DNA of 24,604 nt from an uncultured Actinomycetes bacterium (GCA_903897155.1 CAIUAO010000068.1:1-24604), one strand, 5' to 3'. Positions 16,232-23,787 are shown, numbered from the stretch's first letter. The notes: generated from the sequence alone by a model not told the origin. Program-made: numbers and translations.

Positions 16232-16514
16232 GATTTCCTGAGATACCTTTGCGGGTTTCTCGAATAATTGCATTTTTTCCAAGGATTGTTTCGCGGCCTG
16301 CATTTGCAACAACTACTGCAATATATGGCAGCGTCACGGCACCTGCCATAGCTATCCACCGGTATGGATTCGGCAAGAAGACTGCAGCAATAAAGCATCC
16401 TGTACGAATCATCATTGACGTGAAATATCTACGTTGTCGAGATCTTTGATCGACCGTTAGGCCTTCTTGGGCGCTAGTGATGGCATGCACCTGTTTATTT
16501 GGTTTGTGGGCCAT
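16221..16514 (-). CDS. DUF3099 family small membrane protein
   Basis: A 97-residue protein matching the actinobacterial DUF3099 pattern: ITSAQEG near the N-terminus, a basic RSRQRRYFTSMMIRTGCF segment (24-41), then two hydrophobic segments (about 35-48 and 51-73) with YRWIAMAGAVTLPYIAVVVAN, followed by a charged tail. The family has no known function. It starts at ATG 16514 with a TAGGCT hexamer six bases upstream and no Shine-Dalgarno, so it is probably leaderless. Its TAA overlaps the TAG of the convergent ABC exporter by four bases. It diverges from fabG. Confidence 0.85.
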   Translation of the reverse strand: MAHKPNKQVHAITSAQEGLTVDQRSRQRRYFTSMMIRTGCFIAAVFLPNPYRWIAMAGAVTLPYIAVVVANAGRETILGKNAIIRETRKGISGNQKD

Positions 16515-16520
16515 GGAGTA

Positions 16521-16526
16521 AGCCTA
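16521..16526 (-). promoter_or_regulatory. -10 element of a leaderless promoter for the DUF3099 gene
   Basis: TAGGCT on the minus strand, then exactly six bases (TACTCC), then the ATG at 16514. The hexamer is identical to the ctaA -10. No -35 match is seen. Confidence 0.5.
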
Positions 16527-16552
16527 TGACCCGTGGACATCTCGCGCCTCTT

Positions 16553-16580
16553 TTGGGTACGGGTGAGTAACAGATAATCT
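16553..16580 (+). promoter_or_regulatory. Leaderless fabG promoter
   Basis: TTGGGT (16553-16558), 16 bases, TAATCT (16575-16580), then exactly six bases (GCATCT) to the fabG ATG at 16587. No Shine-Dalgarno is present. The promoter would drive the fabG-fabI pair. Confidence 0.55.
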
Positions 16581-16586
16581 GCATCT

Positions 16587-17312
16587 ATGACACAGACCAC
16601 GCCAGCATCATCTCGGGTTGTATTTGTCACTGGAGGCAATCGAGGAATCGGATTGGCTATAGCTCGTTCCTTTGAGGCAACAGGGGATACGGTAATTGTT
16701 TCCTATCGATCTGGCCCAGCGCCTGAAGGATTACATGGCGTGATGATGGATGTCACGAGTCAAGAGAGTGTGGACGCCGCATTTGCAGAGATTGAATCAA
16801 AGTACGGCAGCGTTGACATTTTAGTGGCAAACGCAGGTATCACTAAAGATGGCTTAACAATGCGGATGTCAGAATCAGATTTCCAAGAGGTAGTTAATAC
16901 AAACCTGACCGGTGCATTTAGAACGGCCCAAAAGGCATCGAATGCAATGATGAAAAAGCGTTCGGGGAGGGTAATTTTTATTGGCTCAGTTGTTGCACTT
17001 CTTGGTTCTGCTGGCCAAGCAAATTATGCAGCAACCAAAAGTGGGCTAGTCGGCATGGCGCGTTCTTTGGCACGTGAATACGGATCACGCGGTCTAACCT
17101 TTAACGTCATTGCGCCTGGGTTTGTCGAAACGGATATGACATCTGGTTTAAGCGATGCACTGCGAGAAAAATATATAGGCCAGATCCCACTTGCAAGATT
17201 CTGCTCACCTGAGGAAGTTGCTTCGGCTGTTCATTTCATTGCTTCACCAGAAGCCGGTTATATAACTGGAGCCGTAATCCCAGTTGATGGTGGATTAGGA
17301 ATGGGGCACTGA
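16587..17312 (+). CDS. fabG: 3-oxoacyl-ACP reductase FabG (MabA-like)
   Basis: NADPH-dependent reduction of 3-ketoacyl-ACP in type II fatty-acid elongation. The 241-residue short-chain dehydrogenase has the dinucleotide motif TGGNRGIG (15-22), NAG at 82-84, and the catalytic set Ser134, Tyr147 and Lys151 (YAATK). The C-terminal VIPVDGGLGMGH is typical of MabA/FabG. It is the first gene of a two-gene operon with fabI (stop and start overlap as TGATG), the same order as mabA-inhA of mycobacteria. Confidence 0.95.
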   Translation: MTQTTPASSRVVFVTGGNRGIGLAIARSFEATGDTVIVSYRSGPAPEGLHGVMMDVTSQESVDAAFAEIESKYGSVDILVANAGITKDGLTMRMSESDFQEVVNTNLTGAFRTAQKASNAMMKKRSGRVIFIGSVVALLGSAGQANYAATKSGLVGMARSLAREYGSRGLTFNVIAPGFVETDMTSGLSDALREKYIGQIPLARFCSPEEVASAVHFIASPEAGYITGAVIPVDGGLGMGH

Positions 17313-18082
17313 TGTCGCTGCTTAAAGGTAAGAATATTTTGGTTACTGGAGTCTTGACCGATTCTTCTATTGCTTTTCACATTGCTAAACTTGCTCAAGA
17401 ACAGGGCGCCAATGTTGTCCTAACTGGGTTTGGTAAAGGGTTAAGTCTGACAACTCGCATCTCAGCCAGATTGCCAGAGCAAGCCCCGGTTATCGAATTA
17501 GATGTGACAAATACTGACCACCTTGCCAATCTCTCCACTGAGATAAAAAAGCATGTTCCGCATCTTGACGGAGTTGTTCACTCGATCGGCTTCGCTCCTC
17601 AGGCGGCGCTTGGAGGAAATTTTCTCAATACTGCGTGGGAAGATGTTGCGATTGCGGTGCACACATCTACTTTTTCCTTTAAATCATTAGCTATGGCGAC
17701 TCGAGATCTTTTCCCAGAAAGCGGGGCAAGTATTGTTGGCCTCACATTTGATGCCACCGTTGCTTGGCCAAAATATGACTGGATGGGCGTTGCGAAAGCC
17801 GGACTTGAATCAGCTTCTAGATATTTAGCACGCGACCTAGGTAAAGATAATGTTAGAGTGAATTTAATTGCAGCAGGTCCGATTGGGACGATGGCAGCAA
17901 AATCAATCCCAGGATTTCAAGAGTTTGAAAGTGTATGGAATGCGCGTTCTCCACTTCATTGGGATATTTCAGATCCAGAGCCAGCGGCCAGAGGAGCAAT
18001 AGCGCTTTTATCTGATTGGTTCCCAAAAACAACTGGCGAAATCATTCACGTCGATGGTGGTGTTCACGCAATAGGCGGCTAG
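17312..18082 (+). CDS. fabI: Enoyl-ACP reductase (InhA/FabI type)
   Basis: NADH-dependent reduction of the trans-2 double bond, the last step of each elongation cycle. The 256-residue product aligns by eye with InhA: GVLTDSSIAFHIAKLAQEQGA (13-33), HSIGFAP (90-96) and the catalytic pair Tyr155 and Lys162 in WPKYDWMGVAKAGLES, then NLIAAGPIGTMAA. The catalytic residues are three positions earlier than in InhA. Nothing in the window indicates mycolic-acid synthesis, so ordinary membrane fatty-acid synthesis is the likely role. It ends before the infC leader. Confidence 0.94.
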   Translation: MSLLKGKNILVTGVLTDSSIAFHIAKLAQEQGANVVLTGFGKGLSLTTRISARLPEQAPVIELDVTNTDHLANLSTEIKKHVPHLDGVVHSIGFAPQAALGGNFLNTAWEDVAIAVHTSTFSFKSLAMATRDLFPESGASIVGLTFDATVAWPKYDWMGVAKAGLESASRYLARDLGKDNVRVNLIAAGPIGTMAAKSIPGFQEFESVWNARSPLHWDISDPEPAARGAIALLSDWFPKTTGEIIHVDGGVHAIGG

Positions 18083-18103
18083 TAAGCCTGATTTTCCCTC
18101 GAT

Positions 18104-18132
18104 TTCACCTCTTGAAAGTAAGCCTGTAGTAT
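18104..18132 (+). promoter_or_regulatory. Possible infC operon promoter
   Basis: TTCACC (18104-18109), a 17-base spacer and TAGTAT (18127-18132). Transcription would begin near 18139 and give a leader of about 120 bases before infC. A 10-base direct repeat, AGTAAGCCTG, lies at 18081-18090 and 18117-18126. Confidence 0.4.
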
Positions 18133-18167
18133 CTGATCCATCAAGTGGAGTTAGTCGCTCCCACCTC

Positions 18168-18219
18168 ACTGGCTTCGGCTGGTTGGTCAAGAAATAGCCC
18201 AAAATATGGGTTGCTTTTT
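18168..18219 (+). promoter_or_regulatory. infC leader: UUCG hairpin followed by terminator-like attenuator
   Basis: ACTGGC-TTCG-GCTGGT (18168-18183) forms a six-pair stem closed by a stable C(UUCG)G tetraloop. Then TAGCCCA/TGGGTTG (18195-18201 with 18207-18213, loop AAATA) forms a seven-pair stem with two G-U pairs, followed by C and five T (18215-18219). The second hairpin has the layout of an intrinsic terminator and lies 40 bases before the proposed infC start, which suggests attenuation. GGTTGG (18181-18186) could alternatively pair with CCAATT (18226-18231). Confidence 0.45.
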
Positions 18220-18259
18220 GTGCGGCCAATTCTCCTTGCAAATGCAGAGAGGAATAGTT

Positions 18260-18844
18260 ATCAGCGACGAGCAAAGAGTCAACGATCGCATCCGAGTTTC
18301 GGAAGTTCGTCTGATTGGTTTTTCCGGAGAACAAATTGGCATAGTTCAAACTCAAGCCGCACTTGCAATGGCGGAAGAAATTGGACTGGATCTTGTTGAA
18401 ATTTCTCCAGATGCAAAACCACCTGTTTGCAAGATCATGGATTTCGGAAAATATAAGTACGAAATTGCACAGAAGGCACGGGAAGCCAGACAGAACCAGA
18501 CCCATATTGTGGTCAAAGAAATTCGTTTTGGATTGAAGATTGAACCTCATGACTATGAGACAAAGAAGGCTCACATCGAGCGCTTTCTCAAAGGCGGGGA
18601 CAAAGTTAAGGTAACTGTTCAATTTAAGGGAAGAGAGCAGACAAGACCTGAGATGGGATATCGCCTTCTGATGAAGCTGGCGGAAGAAATCACAGAATTT
18701 GGTTTTGTTGAGTTCGCTCCTAAGAAGGAGGGCAAGAGCATGACGATGGTACTTGGACCGGTTCTTAAAAAGAGCCAAGGTAGCAAGAAGCCCGCTGCAA
18801 AGGCCGCACCACAAGAAGATTTAGTAGAAGAAGTTCAGAACTAG
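18260..18844 (+). CDS. infC: Translation initiation factor IF-3
   Basis: IF3 keeps ribosomal subunits apart and checks start codon and initiator tRNA. I place the start at ATC 18260: the frame is open to ATG codons at 18206 and 18242, but only the ATC has a Shine-Dalgarno (AGAGAGGA, 18246-18253) at proper spacing, and the family N-terminus (compare ISKDQLVN of B. subtilis) begins there as ISDEQRVNDRIRVSEVRLIG. The product is 194 residues. The N-domain is followed by DAKPPVCKIMDFGKYKYE and the C-domain with FLKGGDKVKVTVQFKGRE; a Lys/Ala then acidic tail of about 20 residues follows. Starts other than AUG/GUG/UUG are known for infC and serve autoregulation. Operon with rpmI and rplT. Confidence 0.93.
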   Translation: MSDEQRVNDRIRVSEVRLIGFSGEQIGIVQTQAALAMAEEIGLDLVEISPDAKPPVCKIMDFGKYKYEIAQKAREARQNQTHIVVKEIRFGLKIEPHDYETKKAHIERFLKGGDKVKVTVQFKGREQTRPEMGYRLLMKLAEEITEFGFVEFAPKKEGKSMTMVLGPVLKKSQGSKKPAAKAAPQEDLVEEVQN

Positions 18845-18872
18845 TTTCAACCCGAGTAACCAGGAGGATGCA

Positions 18873-19070
18873 ATGCCAAAGATGAAAACCCACAGTGGGG
18901 CTAAGAAGACGTTCCGTCTTACTGGCACCGGCAAAGTCATGCACGAACGTGCAGGAAAGCGCCACCTTCTAGAACGTAAGTCATCTCGCGTCACACGTCG
19001 TTTGAGCAATGATGCAACAGCTAAGAAGACCGTATCGGTCACAGCTAAGCGCATGCTCGGTTTGAAGTAA
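18873..19070 (+). CDS. rpmI: 50S ribosomal protein L35
   Basis: Small basic large-subunit protein of 65 residues with the L35 signature MPKMKTHSGAKKTFRLTGTG at the N-terminus and ERKSSRVTRRL in the middle. A strong Shine-Dalgarno AGGAGG (18862-18867) precedes ATG 18873, consistent with high expression. It sits in the conserved infC-rpmI-rplT order, 28 bases after infC and 13 bases before rplT. Confidence 0.97.
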   Translation: MPKMKTHSGAKKTFRLTGTGKVMHERAGKRHLLERKSSRVTRRLSNDATAKKTVSVTAKRMLGLK

Positions 19071-19083
19071 GGGGTAAAGGAAA

Positions 19084-19446
19084 ATGGCAAGAGTAAAGCG
19101 CGGCGTCCACGCTGCAAAGAAGCGTCGTACAACCCTTGAGCGTGCTGCGGGTTATCGCGGACAACGTTCACGCCTTTTTACCAAGGCAAAAGAGCAAGTA
19201 ACTCACTCACTTGTTTACGCCTTCGATCACCGCAAAGACAAGAAGGGTGACTTCCGTCAGCTTTGGATTCAGAGAATTAATGCTGGTTCACGTGCACACG
19301 GTCTTACTTATAACCGCTTCATCCAAGGTTTGAAGAGCGCTGGGATTGAAGTAGATCGCCGCGTTCTATCTGAGCTTGCGACAAATGACCCTGCTGCATT
19401 TGCAGCACTGGTTGAAGTTGCTCGCCAGCACGTTGTTAATGCTTAA
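19084..19446 (+). CDS. rplT: 50S ribosomal protein L20
   Basis: Early 23S rRNA-binding assembly protein. The 120-residue product shows the long basic N-terminal extension (MARVKRGVHAAKKRRTTLE), then GYRGQRSRLFTKAKEQVTHS and the globular C-domain with WIQRINAGSRAHGLTYNRF. Length is normal. In several bacteria L20 represses its own operon through the infC leader; the structured leader here would be the place to look, though I cannot identify an L20 site. A purine-rich AAGGGGTAAAGG precedes the start. Confidence 0.97.
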   Translation: MARVKRGVHAAKKRRTTLERAAGYRGQRSRLFTKAKEQVTHSLVYAFDHRKDKKGDFRQLWIQRINAGSRAHGLTYNRFIQGLKSAGIEVDRRVLSELATNDPAAFAALVEVARQHVVNA

Positions 19447-19457
19447 TTAGCAAACTC

Positions 19458-20276
19458 GTGGAACCCAATACAACGATTACGAGCCTTCATTCGCCCCACG
19501 TGGAGCGAGTGAAGGCTCTTTTGGGTTCTCGTGGAAAAAAGATCCGCAATACAGAGCATGTATTTATAGCTGATGGACTGCAGAGCCTGCGAAGCGCACT
19601 CATACCTAAGATTTCCACCGCCCCGATAATTGAAAAACTTTATCTCACTGAAACAGGACAGGGGAAAATCAGAGCAGAGTTTGCCCAAGAGATCCTTGAC
19701 CAATATGAAGTGATCATGGTCAGCGACCAAGTAATGAATGCAATGGCAGAAACTGAGTCCCCACAAGGCATCCTCGCGCTCTGTAAGTACTTACCAAGTG
19801 ACTTGTCGAAGTTTAATGGCACAGGGATAAACAAGGTTGTATATTTTTGGGAGATTCAAGATCCTGGCAATGCTGGCACTGCGATTCGCACCGCAGATGC
19901 ATGTGGTTTTGATCTTGTTCTTTTTAGCCCAAATTGCGTAGATGCATATAGCCCAAAGGTCATCAGATCAACTGCTGGCTCTATGTGGCACATCCCAATC
20001 GCAATTGACATCACCTTGGAAGTATTCGAAGAGTTTGCGAAGAGCAATCAGATTCACATTTATGCCCTTGATGGCGAAGGGGAAAAAACGCTAGAGGATA
20101 TTGATCAGAGAGCACCTGCCGCATTGGTCTTTGGAAATGAGGCGAGGGGGTTGCCGCAATTGCCAACAAGTTTTCAGAGTGTGAAAATCCCTATGAGGGG
20201 TCATGCCGAGAGCTTTAATGTGGCAAGTGCCGCCGCCATTGCCATGTATTCCATCTCAACAGGGGCTCTTTCTTAG
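19458..20276 (+). CDS. SpoU/TrmH-family RNA 2'-O-methyltransferase
   Basis: SAM-dependent ribose methyltransferase of the knotted SPOUT class, probably acting on 23S rRNA. The 272-residue product has an N-terminal substrate-binding domain beginning ITSLHSPHVERVKAL, then the three SpoU motifs: QDPGNAGTAIRTA (134-146), VFGNEARGLP (224-233) and VKIPMRGHAESFNVASAAAIAMY split as VKIPMRGHAESF (242-253) and NVASAAAIAMY (254-264). TsnR- or RlmB-like enzymes occupy this place between rplT and pheS in mycobacteria. The start is GTG 19458, 11 bases after rplT, without a Shine-Dalgarno. Codons 8-21 form a long hairpin. The exact target nucleotide cannot be told. Confidence 0.92.
   Translation: MEPNTTITSLHSPHVERVKALLGSRGKKIRNTEHVFIADGLQSLRSALIPKISTAPIIEKLYLTETGQGKIRAEFAQEILDQYEVIMVSDQVMNAMAETESPQGILALCKYLPSDLSKFNGTGINKVVYFWEIQDPGNAGTAIRTADACGFDLVLFSPNCVDAYSPKVIRSTAGSMWHIPIAIDITLEVFEEFAKSNQIHIYALDGEGEKTLEDIDQRAPAALVFGNEARGLPQLPTSFQSVKIPMRGHAESFNVASAAAIAMYSISTGALS
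19461..19528 (+). terminator. Long hairpin with T run inside the 5' end of the methyltransferase gene
   Basis: Left arm 19481-19497 (GAGCCTTCATTCGCCCC) pairs with right arm 19502-19518: 16 pairs, one of them G-U, with one C-A mismatch and loop ACGT, followed directly by TTTT (19519-19522). An outer stem GAACCCAA (19461-19468) with TTGGGTTC (19521-19528) overlaps half of the T run. The inner hairpin looks like the intrinsic terminator of infC-rpmI-rplT; the outer stem could counteract it. A 9-base direct repeat, CTCGTGGAA, flanks the structure (19455-19463, 19528-19536). Confidence 0.55.
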
Positions 20277-20282
20277 TAGTCT
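20277..20282 (+). promoter_or_regulatory. Possible -10 element before pheS
   Basis: TAGTCT is followed by eight bases and the pheS ATG. This is close to the leaderless spacing seen elsewhere in the window, but two bases longer and without a recognisable -35. Confidence 0.25.
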
Positions 20283-20290
20283 TAGCCATT

Positions 20291-21322
20291 ATGACCTCCA
20301 CTGGGGATTCACTTTCAGCTGACCAGATTGCGCGGGCCAAAATAGCGGCCGTTGACGCGATTGGTAAAGCTTCATCGTTAGATGCCCTCAAAGAAGTCAA
20401 GATTGAGCACATCGGTGATAGATCTGAATTAGCAAAAGCAAATCAAGCGCTTGGAAAGATGGAGCCGCAAGATAGAGCCGAGTTTGGCAAAGTCATCGGG
20501 CAAGCCAAAACGATTGTTGCTGAGGCCTTTGATGAAAGACAGCGTGTACTTGAAAAGGAACGCGATGCGAAGGTGCTTATCGAAGAGCGTGTGGACGTTT
20601 CAATTGCAGCCAGGCGCACACCTAAAGGAGGCTTACATCCGCTGACCGTTCTTACTAATGAAATTTGTGATCTATTTCTTGGTCTTGGATATCGCGTAGC
20701 CGAAGGACCAGAGCTTGAAGCGGAATGGCTTAACTTTGATGTATTAAATATTCCAGCCGACCACCCAGCCAGAACGATGCAAGATACGTTCTTTATCGAG
20801 CCACTTGATTCACATCTTGTTCTTCGCACTCACACCTCGCCTGTTCAAGCACGAACAATGTTGACGCAGGATCCACCTATATATGTCATATGTCCAGGAA
20901 GAACTTATAGGGCTGATGAGTTGGATGCCACGCATACGCCAGTTTTTTCTCAGGTAGAGGGTTTAGTTATTGATAAAGGCATCACAATGGCAGACCTAAA
21001 AGGAACTCTTGATTATTTTGCTAGAGCTGTTTTTGGACCAGATGTAAAAACTCGTCTTCGGCCATCGTTCTTTCCCTTCACTGAGCCAAGTGCCGAAGTT
21101 GATTTTTATTTTAACGGTCGTTGGATTGAATGGGGCGGCTGCGGAATGGTGAACCCAAAGGTTCTCGTTGCATGTGGAATTGATCCTGATGAATATAGTG
21201 GCTTCGCTTTTGGAATGGGTCTTGAAAGAACCTTGATGGTAAGACATGGAATTACTGACATGCATGACATCGTCGAAGGTGACATCCGTTTTACTCAAGC
21301 TTTTGGTACTGGTGTTAAATGA
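20291..21322 (+). CDS. pheS: Phenylalanine--tRNA ligase alpha subunit
   Basis: Catalytic subunit of the alpha2-beta2 synthetase that charges tRNA-Phe. The 343-residue product has the N-terminal coiled-coil region that contacts tRNA (about 10-100), then class II motif 1 starting GLHPLT (114-119), motif 2 GRTYRADELDATHTPVF (203-219) with QVEG, RPSFFPFTEPSAEVDF (257-272) and motif 3 GFAFGMGLERTLM (304-316). No Shine-Dalgarno is seen before ATG 20291. The stop overlaps the pheT start as ATGA, ensuring coupled production of both subunits. Confidence 0.97.
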   Translation: MTSTGDSLSADQIARAKIAAVDAIGKASSLDALKEVKIEHIGDRSELAKANQALGKMEPQDRAEFGKVIGQAKTIVAEAFDERQRVLEKERDAKVLIEERVDVSIAARRTPKGGLHPLTVLTNEICDLFLGLGYRVAEGPELEAEWLNFDVLNIPADHPARTMQDTFFIEPLDSHLVLRTHTSPVQARTMLTQDPPIYVICPGRTYRADELDATHTPVFSQVEGLVIDKGITMADLKGTLDYFARAVFGPDVKTRLRPSFFPFTEPSAEVDFYFNGRWIEWGGCGMVNPKVLVACGIDPDEYSGFAFGMGLERTLMVRHGITDMHDIVEGDIRFTQAFGTGVK

Positions 21323-23775
21323 AGGTCCCACTTTCTTGGTTGAGTGAGTATGCCTCAATAAATAAGAAAACGAGTGTAAAAGAAATTGAAGATGCCTTTG
21401 TTAACGTTGGGTTTGAGGTGGAAGGAATTGAGGAGCAAGGGGCCGACATTAAAGGGCCATTAGTAGTTGGAAAAGTTCTCAGCATCGAAGCAGTTGAAGG
21501 CCAGAAGAAGCCAATTAGGTATGTCGGACTAGATTGTGGTGAGAAGAAAACCCGCTTTGTCATTTGCGGTGCAACAAACTTTAACGAGGGAGACCTTGTT
21601 GTCGTGGCCTTGCCTGGCGCATTGTTACCTGGTGATTTTGCCATTGCAGCGAGGCAAACGTATGGACATACAAGCGATGGAATGATTTGCAGTGCCAAGG
21701 AACTAGGCATTAGCGAAGACCATGCTGGGATTATTGTTTTGTCAGAAGGCAAGCCTGGCGATGATGCCTTAACTCTTTTGGAAGCACGGGACACAATTTT
21801 TGATATTGCAATTAATCCTGATCGTGGTTATGCCCTTTCCATTCGCGGCCTTGCAAGAGAGATTGCTTCATCCTTGGGTGTTGCATATAAAGACCCGAGC
21901 GATGATGTCAACGCAAAGAAATTTGCTATCAACAAAGACGGGGTTCAGGTTTCTATTGATGATCCAACAGGTGCAAATGTTATTTATATTCGCACGCTAA
22001 GCGGGTTTGATTCCTCAGCGCAATCGCCAATGTGGATGCGCAGAAGGATTGAAAAATGCGGCATGCGTTCAATTTCACTCGCTGTAGATATCACTAACTA
22101 TGTGATGCTGGAGTTAGGCCAACCTCTGCATGCCTTTGATTCTGCAAAGATTGAAGGATCCCTTCATATCCGCCGAGCCAATAAAGAGAAGACATTTACG
22201 ACTCTTGATAATGTGGTTAGAAATGTTTCAGATATAGATCTTGTAGTGGCCGATAACAAAAAGGCACTTGCTCTTGCCGGGACTATGGGTGGTCTGGATT
22301 CAGAAGTGACAGAGCAAACTACTGGGCTTGCAATTGAAGCTGCCAGGTTTGAGCCACTTGCCGTTGCTAAAAACTCAAGGCGTCATAAACTTTCCACGGA
22401 AGCATCACGTCGATTAGAGAGAGCGGTTGATCCCGTGCTTTCAGAGATTGCATCAGCTAGAGCCGCAGATCTGCTTATTGAATTGGGGCGCGCAGAGTAT
22501 GTTGGCAGTTCAACAGATGGTTCTATACCTAAAATCTCATCGATCACTCTAGATCCTAGTTTTGTCTCCCAATTACTTGGTATTGAAATTTCACCTGAAA
22601 CAATTGCTAGCAAACTCGAAGTCGTTGGTTGCGCAGTTGATAAGAAAGCCGATAAAAAATGGTCGATCACCCCACCTTCATGGCGAGCAGATTTACTGAC
22701 ACCGGCTGATCTGACAGAAGAGGTAGCCCGCTTAGTTGGCTACGACCAAATTCCATCCACGCTTCCCACTGGAAAGTCTGGGGCAACACTTAACCCCCTT
22801 CAACTTCGACGACGCTCTGTTGGGCTTCTGCTTGCAGATAAAGGTTATTCAGAGGTTTATAACTATCCATTTGTTAACCAAGAGATGGTTGATCTTTTGG
22901 GCTTTACAGGACCAAGAGCTGCTTCATTTAAACTAGCTAATCCAATGTCAGACCAGGCACCACTCCTGAGAACCCATTTACTTCCAGGTCTACTTGAAGC
23001 TGCAAAGCGAAATCTTTCCCGCGGAGCGAAGGATGTTGCAATCTTTGAAATTGGATCGGTCTTCCGCGATGTCACTAAACTTTCCACGCCAAAGATTTTA
23101 GCTACGTCAAAAAGACCATCACAGTCAGAAATTGAGAGCGTATTTGCAACGGTGCCCGCCCAACCTCTTTTTGTTGGTGCTGTAGTCGCCGGACAGCTTG
23201 ATCGCGCTGGTTGGTGGGGTAAAGGACGTAAATTTGATTGGTCAGATGCAACAACACAAGCTCTAGAAATTATCGAAGCAACTGGCAATACAGGCAAGGT
23301 GGTTCAATCTGATTTAGCCCCATGGCACCCAGGTCGTTGCGCTGAAATTCAAGTCAACGGTAAAGCAGTCGCGCATGCAGGTGAGCTGCACCCACGTGTA
23401 TTGGAAGCACTTGGTCTTCCAGCTCGCACATGCGCATTTGCAGTGATTCTCTCCGAACTTCCAATTCAAGGAAATATTTCGGCCCCTCAAGTGATTACCA
23501 TGCCAGCCGCGACACAAGATGTCTCACTCTTTGTTGGTGTAGATATTGCAGCCTCTGACGTTCAATCGGCTTTAGTTGCTGGTGCAGGAGATCTACTTGA
23601 AAGCATTGCGTTATTTGATCGATTCGTTAGCCCAGCTGACGGGAAAGTATCTCTTGCCTTCACACTTACCTTTAGGGCGCAAGATCGAACCCTGACGGCA
23701 GAGGAAGTTTCTACTTATCGTGAAGCCGCTGTAGCTGAGGCTGCTAAATCCTGTGGGGCACAAGTACGCGCATAA
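21319..23775 (+). CDS. pheT: Phenylalanine--tRNA ligase beta subunit
   Basis: Beta subunit with editing and tRNA-binding functions. The 818-residue product is full length. In order: MKVPLSWLSEY start; EMAP-like tRNA-binding domain (about 40-150, GPLVVGKVLSIE and ICGATNFNEGD); B3/B4 editing region (about 210-380, VDITNYVMLELGQPLHAFD, TTLDNV, ALAGTMGG); B5 domain (about 400-475, PSWRADLLTPADLTEEVAR); catalytic-like core with NPMSDQAPLLRTHLLPGLL; and the C-terminal FDX-ACB anticodon-binding domain (about 720-818, ending QDRTLTAEE region). The last codons lie within an ARG box controlling argC. Confidence 0.97.
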   Translation: MKVPLSWLSEYASINKKTSVKEIEDAFVNVGFEVEGIEEQGADIKGPLVVGKVLSIEAVEGQKKPIRYVGLDCGEKKTRFVICGATNFNEGDLVVVALPGALLPGDFAIAARQTYGHTSDGMICSAKELGISEDHAGIIVLSEGKPGDDALTLLEARDTIFDIAINPDRGYALSIRGLAREIASSLGVAYKDPSDDVNAKKFAINKDGVQVSIDDPTGANVIYIRTLSGFDSSAQSPMWMRRRIEKCGMRSISLAVDITNYVMLELGQPLHAFDSAKIEGSLHIRRANKEKTFTTLDNVVRNVSDIDLVVADNKKALALAGTMGGLDSEVTEQTTGLAIEAARFEPLAVAKNSRRHKLSTEASRRLERAVDPVLSEIASARAADLLIELGRAEYVGSSTDGSIPKISSITLDPSFVSQLLGIEISPETIASKLEVVGCAVDKKADKKWSITPPSWRADLLTPADLTEEVARLVGYDQIPSTLPTGKSGATLNPLQLRRRSVGLLLADKGYSEVYNYPFVNQEMVDLLGFTGPRAASFKLANPMSDQAPLLRTHLLPGLLEAAKRNLSRGAKDVAIFEIGSVFRDVTKLSTPKILATSKRPSQSEIESVFATVPAQPLFVGAVVAGQLDRAGWWGKGRKFDWSDATTQALEIIEATGNTGKVVQSDLAPWHPGRCAEIQVNGKAVAHAGELHPRVLEALGLPARTCAFAVILSELPIQGNISAPQVITMPAATQDVSLFVGVDIAASDVQSALVAGAGDLLESIALFDRFVSPADGKVSLAFTLTFRAQDRTLTAEEVSTYREAAVAEAAKSCGAQVRA

Positions 23776-23782
23776 TTATGCA
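23769..23782 (+). promoter_or_regulatory. ARG box 1 (ArgR operator)
   Basis: CGCAT-AATT-ATGCA follows the TGAAT-N4-ATTCA plan of ArgR sites and contains a perfect 12-base palindrome (23770-23781). It covers the stop codon of pheT (23773-23775). Confidence 0.65.
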
Positions 23783-23787
23783 AGTTC

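Noticed and set aside
16240..16261. Hairpin GAGATACC/GGTTTCTC inside the DUF3099 gene as a terminator
   Set aside because: It has an internal T-T mismatch, no T run directly after it on either strand, and lies in coding sequence; support is too weak.
18206..18244. ATG codons at 18206 and 18242 as the infC start
   Set aside because: No Shine-Dalgarno before either, no homology of the added residues, and the first overlaps the terminator-like stem. ATC 18260 fits both the ribosome site and the family N-terminus.
18008..18814. A 268-codon open frame on the minus strand across infC and its leader
   Set aside because: It is antisense to the well-supported infC and fabI end, its predicted product is Cys/Leu/Phe-rich with no recognisable domain, and it lacks a start signal. 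It is a shadow frame.
21315..21794. A 159-codon minus-strand frame opposite the start of pheT
   Set aside because: Antisense to conserved PheT residues, Ser/Pro-rich as expected for reverse-frame reading, with no Shine-Dalgarno or -10 element.
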